Part shown: positions 56,231 through 64,000 of the stretch, piece by piece | How the letters are laid out: each line of letters starts with the position of its first letter | Position numbering within the stretch: position 1 is the first letter of the stretch | NCBI RefSeq assembly: GCF_019279795.1 | Contig: NC_056730.1 | Coordinates: forward strand, 612,844,890 to 612,908,889 | From: Protopterus annectens | Taxonomy: Eukaryota; Chordata; Ceratodontiformes; Protopteridae | Reading direction: 5' to 3' | DNA length: 64,000 nucleotides | Position numbers and translations under genes: made by a program | The notes under the pieces: generated by a model | What the model was told of the DNA's origin: nothing | The model's database searches: none | The model's input: the letters and a program-made list of their open reading frames with translations, nothing else

Positions 56231-57430
56231 TCATTCCCTGGGTCCCTCCTGTGTCAGTGTATGTGCTATGCATTGCCTCTTTGCCAAGGCCAGGGCATAC
56301 TGGGCATGCCTCCTTCTGCCTACTGAGACAGGCTCAGATTGTTCCTCCTCTGAGTCACTCTGTGCCTGTGCAGGCCTTGACAATGGTGGTGGGCTGTGTG
56401 ACCCTGCCCTGTGCTGTACCTGCTGCAGCTGTTTCCACGGGATCATATTGTGTAGCATGGCACATATGATGACAATCTGAGTACATGTAGCTGGGGAGTA
56501 CTGCAAGGCTCCACTGGATGTGTCCAGGCACTGGAACAGTGACTTGAGCATCCCAAACACATGCTCTATTACAACTCTGGTGTGTGCGTATGCCTCATTA
56601 TGGAGTTCTTGTTTGGGTGTGTGTGCATTTCTGATGGGTGTCATCAGCCACGGCTCCAGTGCATAACCAGCATCCCCCACTAAGTGACTGTAAGATGTCC
56701 CCACTGGCAAATCTCTGGTACAGCTGCGTCAGATGCCAGATGTGGGAATTGTGATAGCTTCCAATGCAGCCAGCACACACATTCATTATAATGCCCTGGG
56801 CTTCACACACGACCTGTCAGTTGATTGAGAGGAAGCCCTTGCAGTTGATGTAGACCCTATCCTGCTCACCAGGTGGTGCTTTGATGCATATTAGTCTATA
56901 GCACCCACTATCTCAGGGTATTTTTCTATTTGGTGGAAGAGATGCATATTGCTGGCCAATGCCTCACGGGTGTTGGGGAAATGTATGTGCTCACAGACAT
57001 GTGCTGACATGGCATCCAGGAACTGGTGGAGGACCCTGAATGCTGATGCCTGTGAGATCCCCATGATATCCCCAGTTGGCCTTTGGAAGGTATCTGTAGC
57101 TAGCATTCTTAGGCCTACACATACCTTGGTATCCACTGGGATGGGTTCCTCTCTGTTAGTTCTGTGTGTGAGATGTGGCCAGCACAGCTCAACAATTTGC
57201 TGTAGGAGGTCCCTGTCTACCCTATAGTGCTCCACTATCTCCAGCTCATGTAGCCTCTGGTAGGTTTCCCTGGGTCTGTACACTCTTCTCTGTCTCCTCA
57301 CTGTGGGTTGGTCGACAGCATTCTCATCCTCACCACCCTCAGCCTCTTCCACATGTTGATGTATGAGAGCTATTGCAGCCCCTATCATTTTGTTGTTTTT
57401 GTTTGCTAAAATTCCCCCGCTTGTATACAC
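56231..57430 (-). pseudogene. HARBI1-type PIF/Harbinger transposase, broken but readable
   Basis: A DDE transposase that would cut and join Harbinger ends. 57430-56891: N-terminal region (VDRDLLQQIVELC, PVDTKVCVGLRML, FQRPTGDIMGISQASAFRVL) up to FPNTREALASN...YPEIVGAID with the first catalytic Asp, then a stop where GAIDxTH is expected, with bases missing. The IKAPPGEQDRVYIN...KGFLSIN block follows in another frame, with an in-frame TGA. 56710-56231: DLPVGTSYSHLVGDAGYALE with the second Asp, PWLMTPIRN, RVVIEHVFGMLKSLF with the catalytic Glu, and an acidic, Pro-rich C-terminus. About three lesions in 1.2 kb. The Met at 57430 is a guess for the start. HARBI1-type elements normally also carry a Myb-like gene; none is confirmed here. 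Confidence 0.9.
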
Positions 57431-58598
57431 CAGTGGTGTTGAGTGCGTAGGAAAAACAAGAGGGAAAGGTGTTTGCCTAGTTTATTGTAATGTTCTGGGC
57501 TGGGCTGGTCTGCTGCCTGTGTAATTGACTGATTCTGATACATTTCACCTGCCAGCTACGCTAGTTCCTCTAGATTACCTTCCTACTGCTGTTTTCCCTT
57601 CCCATTGCCTTCCTGTTTAAGCCCGGGGGCACGCCGCACAAACACAGTGCTCAAATGTGCACAGAGATGCTATTCCCGGGTTTACTTTTTTTTCCCTTTA
57701 AAACCTGGTGCGTGGCACGTACACCTGCTTAGGCAATGTAAAGAGTGATAGGCAGCATCAGGCACACACCCTTGCTTAGCTCTACGAAGCTAAGGGCAAA
57801 CCTGAGCCACAAGGCTCCAATCCGCTTACAATATGCCTGACACACACCCCTATGAGTTCAGCTAACTCCTAGGTTTGCACCAAGCTATTCCTGCTCTTAC
57901 ACTGTTGGGTGCTGACTAGCATGCAGGGGAAATTGGGGATTCAGTATCATTCCCTTCATTTGCATAGGATTGGCTGCTGATGCATAGTTACAGGTCCCAC
58001 ACTGAGCCTCCCCCCTTAACAACCACTATTCACTGGCCATGTTGTCTTCTGCCTGCCATTGAGTATAATGGCAAAATAGTGATTTTGGTTAGAATGCTTA
58101 TTTTAGGATTTTTTAAATTTTTTTACTTGATCCCATTTGCTCGCTGCTGCCCTAAGCTTAAAAGCTGAGATCAGCTAAAAACAAATAAAAGTTATTATTT
58201 ATTTTTTTTTTTTTGTAACTGCTTTCCATGCCAATGGCAATATATTTGGCCATGGGCATGCTTTCTACATAATATCCACCCTTTATTTGGAGCTGTCATG
58301 GCTCCGTTTTGTAGTTTGCAGAAATGCACTTGGTTACTAACCGAGTACATTAATGCAGATTACACTAGTCCTGCACGGCAGGCTTCCAGCTTCCTGGATT
58401 GCAAATTCACCTCATTTGCATGGATTTCACCTGCAAATGCGGTAATTTGCATACAGGAGCTGAGTCCGTGCAGGACTAGTGAAGGAGCACTCATGCACAT
58501 CCCTACAGCATATTCCTGGATCGCATGGCAGACATATTGCCTGCTGGGGCTCCTGCACTAGTCCTGCACACTGTGCAGGGCTTGCTGAATCTGGGGGT
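57431..58598. other. Flank of the transposase with subterminal repeats
   Basis: Contains GGGGATTCAGTATC (about 57936) and three GCAGGACTAG words in mixed orientation (58366, 58460, 58551), plus a terminus at about 58590-58598. A segment at 57772-57808 (TTGCTTAGCTC ... GCTAAGGGCAAACC) loosely mirrors GTTTGCCCATCGCTTAGCTA at about 43902-43921 near the other end. Confidence 0.45.
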
Positions 58599-58599
58599 A

Positions 58600-61160
58600 C
58601 TTCATGCCATAATCTGTAGTTATTTTCTTCTTCTTTTAAAAGGCATGCTTTTCAACAGTTGTTGAAAAAAGTCATATTTTTGAAATTAGAGTCCAAAGTG
58701 TAAAGTACTAAAACTAAAAAACAATAACCATCTGGAACGGAGTGCTAGAAGAGTATATAAAATATTAAAATAAATCTCTTTTTTATCCTCACAGGGATTT
58801 GGTGACTTTTAAAATAGTTTCATGTGCAGCTTAACTGTGATAGGGTCTTAGTCACCACATCCAGTCCTCAGATGAACACATTGCAGTAATATTCACCTTA
58901 GCATGGTTCAACTTCTGGCCTAGAATAACATTATAGCTGTTCATCTTTTCCACTGTTACCTGGGTAGTTACCAAGCCAACCACACTGAATAGTTTTATAC
59001 ATTCTGATAGTAAAAGGCTGACAAACAATTGTTGTTAAGGAAATGTAATGTTGAAAGACATCTTTATTTGCAACATCTTTTTTAATAGTAAGATGTGCTT
59101 GTGATTTGGGACAATTCCTAACAGCGGTACGGGTGCTGAGTAGTATGAATATTTTGATTAAATATTAAGGTTTTTCAATTCACAAGGTCTGCTAATACAA
59201 CTTCGTAATGGTGTATATCATTATAATTTTGTTCATCTTCAACAGTCTTTTCTCATGACTCATACAGTCTTACAAGAGTAATATTCCTGCCTTAGCCTTT
59301 GCAGGGATAACTTGTGTCATAACTTTTTTCTTCCAAAATCATCCTGGTTTAGTAAAGCCTACCTTTATGTGATACTACATGTCAATGTAAATTGAACTTT
59401 AAATAAGGATAACTGTTTCTACTGCATTTGTGACACACATAGGTATCTACTTGACATGATTCTAAGGATCCTATTACAATTTACATTTTCCTACTTTCAG
59501 TAATGGCCTCCCTTCTCACTCTTTTTCCGAGCCAAAAGCCAGGTTGGCCTTGTCTCCTTTTTTTCATGGGCTAGATCATTGTATACTACTTACAGTTTTA
59601 CATATATCTAATAACACCATTTTATACAGAAGAAAATTCATCTTCATCTTCTACTTCAATTTTGTTATAGTGCTTGCATACTAAAGACGGTTAGAAAGAA
59701 AATATAGTAATAAACATCAGTATTACTTGAAACACACCACTTATGCTAATAATACTAAAGATCAATTAGATGAATCATCAGATATGCTTGATTTAAAATA
59801 TATGTCCTCATAGATTGCTTGTAACAGACCTAGGAGGAACAGTGTGAAAACTACCTTAGTATTAACTTCCAGAAATGCAGAGGTTGGTAAGTAAAATAAT
59901 CAGTATTGGGTTTGTAAAATCATACCCAAGATGCCATAGTTAGGGCAAAGGAGTGTAGTGCATGCGGTAGGTAGGAGAGGAAGTTATCTCTTATAAGTAA
60001 GAAGAACAGGTGTCATGCTGGTCTAGAACATTCACATCAAGATTTTATAAAAAATAAAAATTCTGAATTCAAGGGTAGGAGTAATATTTTAGTAACAATG
60101 AGTACCACTATGTAATGATGATACAGGGCTCTGCAGAAGCTGTAACCAACCATTGGCACAGTCAAGAAGCCACACTATAGGTAAAGCACTTTGCAATACT
60201 CCAGATGTTAAGAAATGGAGAAACAACCACCAAGAAATGCAAAGGGATTACTAAGTGCTTAATCCATGTAGTACTCCTCAGGTGTTAACAAGATAGTTTG
60301 ATAATGACAAAACTTATTGTCCTAGATTACCACCCAATCAGTTAGGATATTTCAGAGACTTCACACTTTTGGTACAAACTCCAGCTTATTGCAGCAGTAG
60401 ATGATACATTTTGGCAGTGATACAGGAGAATTCTCCATTTTGGAGGTGCTGTGCTTCAACCGATTACTTTATAATGTATGATGCATGTACCCAAATTATC
60501 TAGTACAGCAGCGTTTATACTAATCAGGAATTCCTGAGGGAAGAAGAGATATGGTTATGTCATCAGAGTAGCAAGGCAACTTAAACTTCTCTTTGTAGGT
60601 GGATCTCCTGTGGTGCAACATAAACACTATGATGGACAATGCTTACTGTGTGACTCTGAGCATGTCCTTTACCAGACATTGCTGCAGGTCACCCCCCTGA
60701 AAAAGGACACATGTTCAGTGGGCTTACTCAGTTAACAAATGTATCAAATAAAAAAAAAATAAAATGGATCCATGATTAATCCCCGAAGCATTCTGCAAGT
60801 CCAAATCAACATGATGATAAGAGAGGTAGGAATCCACTCTAGACAGCAGAGGAAAGGCCACAGTAAGAAGAAAGATACTCACAATGCTATGACCAACAGT
60901 TACAAATGCTGCAGAGACATCATAGAAGATACAGTAAATAAAAAACATTGTGTGCTATAAGAAGATTAATTATAGGCCTAGTCCGAAGAGTGTTAGTGCT
61001 AATTCAAAGCAAAAAATGGAATGAAAGAGATCCATGACTGTGAGAGCTGTTAAGTATGATTTAAACTGTTCACATTACAGCTCTCTATCTTTGTTTTCAC
61101 TGTTATCCTGGTATTGAACAAGCAAGAAAGGCAAGTTAGAAATACATTCCAGTGCATATG
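58600..61160. other. No feature recognised
   Basis: AT-rich unique-looking sequence with no coding, RNA or repeat signal that I can support. Confidence 0.45.
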
Positions 61161-61161
61161 C

Positions 61162-61381
61162 TGATCCCGTATCATCAAGAACAAACTGATAAAAACAACT
61201 CAGGTTACCAACTCCAAAAAACAGCTTGAACTCCAAAAAACCTTGCTTACAGCTCCCAAACACAGTAAATAACCATGAACGAATATAAATCAACAACTTT
61301 TATATTCGTTCATGGTTATTTACTGTGTTTGGGATGTAAGCTTTTTGAGTTGCTGTTTTTGGAGTTGATCCCGTATCATCA
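61162..61381. repeat. Palindromic insertion flanked by a 16-bp direct repeat
   Basis: TGATCCCGTATCATCA occurs at 61162-61177 and 61366-61381. Between them is a hairpin with a perfect 35-bp stem (61255-61289 with 61299-61333), a 9-nt loop and imperfect outer arms back to about 61208 and 61365 (AACTCCAAAAACAGC pairing with GCTGTTTTTGGAGTT). No ORF or known element. Confidence 0.88.
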
Positions 61382-61384
61382 TCA

Positions 61385-62370
61385 TTACTTTCAACTGTAC
61401 TATCTTTTGAAATATCACCCCAGTCTTTCCTTGAGAAGCACATCCTTTACATTGTACCCAGAATGAGCAGAAGACCATGCTTGCAGGACAAACTCATTTA
61501 CTCCTGTAAGCCAATACTTAATGATGAAGAATAAATGTGAAAATCTTGTGGCAGTTCATTATAATAATGTTCAGGGAAGAATTTTTTCCTGATTTGAGGA
61601 GATGCATTTTAGAACATGTTACTGCTGAAAATGCTTTTTTGTTGAAAAATAAGTTACTATTTAAAGAAACTTTTCATTTTAAAATTTGGCACACTGACAC
61701 CCCCTGGCTTAAACAGAGAATGCTCTTGGAAAGCTCTTTTATGATGTAGTATTTTTATTGGATAATTCCTTTATCACTGTTAATTGATTTGATTATTTAA
61801 TGCTGCGTCTTTTGCAATTCATTAACTCCTAGAAGGCAAACTTTGCCAAGGCGCTAGAGTTGTGCTGTTGCATTATTTTCTTATTAAACGGGTTTCTTTA
61901 TATTTGGAATGTTTGGCTTTCATTATCACTGGCCTTGTTGTTGATTGTTTATACTGGTTAATTTTGCTTATATCACCCCTATGTACATCTCCAGGTTTCT
62001 CACTAACCAATCTATATGTTTCATGCTTGTAGACTACTCTCCCTAGTTTATAAATGCTGTAAATATCCTCCCATATTATTCCATGATATCTCATAACTTT
62101 AATTGAAAATAGATGACTCAGCAGCTCAGAGCTGACATGCGGAGTTCAGAGATTTCACATGCACAAGAGTGTGATTCTTCATCTTTACATCATTGCATGG
62201 CTTTTCTGTTAGTAAGGCACTTCGCACCATAGGGATTGTCTTTTGGCTTGGAAGTTGGCGTTTGAACTGACTTGTTTATTATTTTATATTTTATTTTTGT
62301 AGTTAATCTCCCCATTACTAGAAACAATGTTACATCTTGTCACAGTAGTGCACACACTAATGCTCAGGTT
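61385..62370. other. No feature recognised
   Basis: AT-rich sequence; may include decayed upstream parts of the L1 element that begins clearly at about 62380. Confidence 0.4.
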
Positions 62371-62379
62371 AGTTTGATT

Positions 62380-63790
62380 ACTTTAATGGAGATAATTAAA
62401 GGTGTAAGCTGGCATGTGAGAGGAATGTCCACTCCATGGAGATCTAACGCAATCCTCAAACAATTGGAAAAGGATAAATATTAGTTAGTGCTCTTGCAAG
62501 AAAGTAAAGTTAAAAGCAAACAAGTACAAAAATGCTTTTTTAGGTTGGCTGGGAACGTGGGTGGCTTCTTGCATTTTTTCTGCATAAAGAAGAGTGGCCA
62601 CACCATTGAATAGATCATTAAGGTGGTTAGTAATACAGGAAGTAGATAGATATGGCAGTTGTGCAATTGTTGCTGCTTTTATCACTTGGGGGAAGTACTT
62701 TTGATTAATTACTATTGGACAATGAAAATTATATTAATGCCTCATAGATAATGAAGGATGCGGTCAGACCCCTCTTGCATTTTAGGGCATAATCATAGTA
62801 CGAGGAGGCTTTAATGTAGTGCCTGATCCTTGGATGGGCAGGTTACCAGAGGAAGTATACAGACTACTGAATAATACAAGTTAACTATTTGAGTTTAGGA
62901 AGGAGTTTGATATGGTGAATGTCCGAAGGTTGCAGAACACACAGGAAATTACTTTACATATTTAAGAAGTAATGGAGTAGTTAGTAGATTGGATTACTGG
63001 CTGATTAGTAAGCTTTATCTCTTGTGGGTGGTAAATGTAGAAATTTGACCAGTAGTTTTCTCATATCACTCACAAGCTGCACTATTTCCACATTCTAAAC
63101 ACACACAACCCCAGATCTTGGCAATGGAAACTTGATCCATTACAATTAAAGGATAACAACTTTGCTTGAGTCTTATAAAAGTAAGTTGCAAATTTCTGCA
63201 GGCAGTACAATAACAGAGTCAGGAAATGGGGCTCCACATGGGTTACTTTCAAGAATTTCTAAAATAAATGGATTTTAGCTCAGATTAGGATTAGGAAGCA
63301 GCAGTAACAAGACCCTGGTGGAACTTTATCATAAATGCACTCAAGTACCTCAAATTCATTCACCCTCAGTAATTAACACTTTAGTGAGGGCAGTCAATCT
63401 TCCAACATTATTCCTGGAATGGGTTAATTTTCTAAGGGAATCCATATAAGTTGCTGAAATTATCAAGACCACAGAATTGGTCTCTCATGGTAAAACCCTA
63501 GGTCTCGATGGCTAAAAATTGGAATTTTTTAAGTGCTTCAAATTGAAATTACTTGCTCCATTGCTTAGTCAAGTTAGATCTTCTATGGATTTTCAAGCTT
63601 TTCCAGCAGGAATGGTGATGTCAAAGGTGCTGATGTTTCCTAAACCAGAATAGGATTCCATGCACTCATAATTATTAACAAATGTCCCTATTGCAAAATT
63701 GAACTAAAGATTTTTTTCAAAAACTCTGTATAATAGAATGGAGAAGGTGGTCCCTACATTTACAAATCAAAATCCCTTAGGATTCTTTAA
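62380..63790 (+). pseudogene. L1-type LINE ORF2 remnant
   Basis: Plus-strand fragments in shifting frames follow L1 ORF2 order. VSWHVRGMSTPWRSNAILKQ with LVLLQES (62405-62505) matches the L1 endonuclease start (ISWNVRGLNSP...LQET). IIVRGGFNVVPDPWMGR (about 62790-62850) matches the GDFN region, and SRLDYWLIS (about 62980-63010) the SRIDYFLIS motif. GLDG-x-KLEFFKCFKLKLLAPL, KVLMFPKPE, NVPIAKLN-x-RFFSKTL and NQNPLGF (63500-63790) match the reverse transcriptase start (PGPDG...LIPKPGK...RPISLLN..KI...QTGF). Heavily decayed, with the 3' part missing. Endonuclease and reverse transcriptase dead. Confidence 0.78.
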
Positions 63791-63924
63791 GTGCTGGGAG
63801 AAAAATACAGATCTGGTCCATTTTTTGTTTGAAGGACAGGCCATCTGTGTTGTGCAATATAATAAGACAGGTGTGGTCATGTAGGATTTTAGTAATGCTT
63901 TTTATTCTATGTATTAGGAATATA

Positions 63925-64000
63925 CTTGGTTTCCACATATGCCATAGCACATTTCCCTGAGGTTCTGGGAGCCATGGATTGTGCACTCATTGAAATAAAA
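63925..64000 (+). pseudogene. HARBI1-like transposase remnant, cut by window edge
   Basis: The last bases read YAIAHFPEVLGAMDCALIEIK, matching FPEVMGAIDYTQTEIK of the 9-kb remnant, with the first catalytic Asp. It continues beyond the window. Confidence 0.7.

Larger units (their letters stand above)
43518..58598. mobile_element. Candidate very large PIF/Harbinger element with nested insertions
   Basis: The left end reads TAC, a C run, then GGATTCACTATCCTTCCGTG, with the GATTCACTATCCTTCCGTGC unit duplicated, then GTGCAGGACTAG. The right end, reversed, reads TACCCCCAGATTCAGCAAGC and then GTGCAGGACTAG. TAC on both sides could be a 3-bp target duplication. GCAGGACTAG recurs in both orientations near each end (43570-43585; 58366, 58460, 58551). 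A HARBI1 transposase lies 1.2-2.4 kb from the right end. The interior is compositionally coherent (CA/TG-rich) and filled with SINEs, microsatellites and tandem arrays. Caveat: GGGGATTCAGTATC at about 57936 is a similar terminus in the opposite sense, so the right end may instead belong to a separate small element (57936-58598). Confidence 0.38.

Overview
The window looks like repeat-dense, intron-free or intergenic DNA from a vertebrate with a large, transposon-swollen genome. The supporting mix is CR1 and L2-type LINEs, an L1-type remnant, a Penelope-like remnant, HARBI1-type (PIF/Harbinger) transposases, hAT-type MITEs with 8-bp target duplications, a V-SINE/HE1-like SINE and long CA/TA microsatellites. 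A lungfish, amphibian or similar lineage would fit, but the species cannot be fixed from the sequence. No host gene is recognised with confidence. The only hint is a possible signal-peptide first exon near 7751.

Layout. 1.3-5.6 kb: a nearly full-length CR1 LINE on the minus strand, with an intact ORF1 (zinc-binding N-terminus plus SGNH esterase) and a decayed ORF2. 8.9-9.5 kb: an old HARBI1 transposase. 15-19.7 kb: a hAT MITE, a tRNA-promoter repeat, and an L2-type LINE (minus) with a 366-bp MITE nested in its 3' end. 20.9-27.7 kb: a patchwork of MITEs, inverted and direct repeats, a (CA)n tract and a snap-back hairpin.

28.2-42.5 kb: two diverged copies of a repeat of about 1.1 kb lie in opposite orientation. 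Between them sit a Penelope-like GIY-YIG remnant, a tandem repeat and a fairly young L2-type LINE (plus). The left arm is interrupted by a 953-bp hAT-like element and a 310-bp MITE. The right arm is interrupted by a 5.7-kb L2-type LINE (minus), which itself holds a V-SINE with a perfect target duplication. Each arm serves as the empty-site record for insertions in the other.

43.5-58.6 kb: a CA/TG-rich block bounded by inverted Harbinger-like termini. It contains a broken but readable HARBI1 transposase (56.2-57.4 kb), a 568-bp duplication of part of it, several tRNA-derived SINEs, a four-unit 220-bp tandem array and a minisatellite. It may be one very large Harbinger element inflated by nested insertions. 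58.6-64 kb: mostly featureless, with a near-perfect palindrome at 61.2 kb, an L1-type ORF2 remnant (62.4-63.8 kb) and the start of a third HARBI1 remnant cut by the window edge.

The elements interact mainly as parasites of each other. The small SINE at 47.5 kb carries the same 3' tail as the CR1 LINE, which suggests it used CR1 machinery. The MITEs would depend on hAT transposases, none of which is present here. The three L2-type copies share a 2A-like motif or its decayed remnant before the endonuclease and a short upstream ORF.
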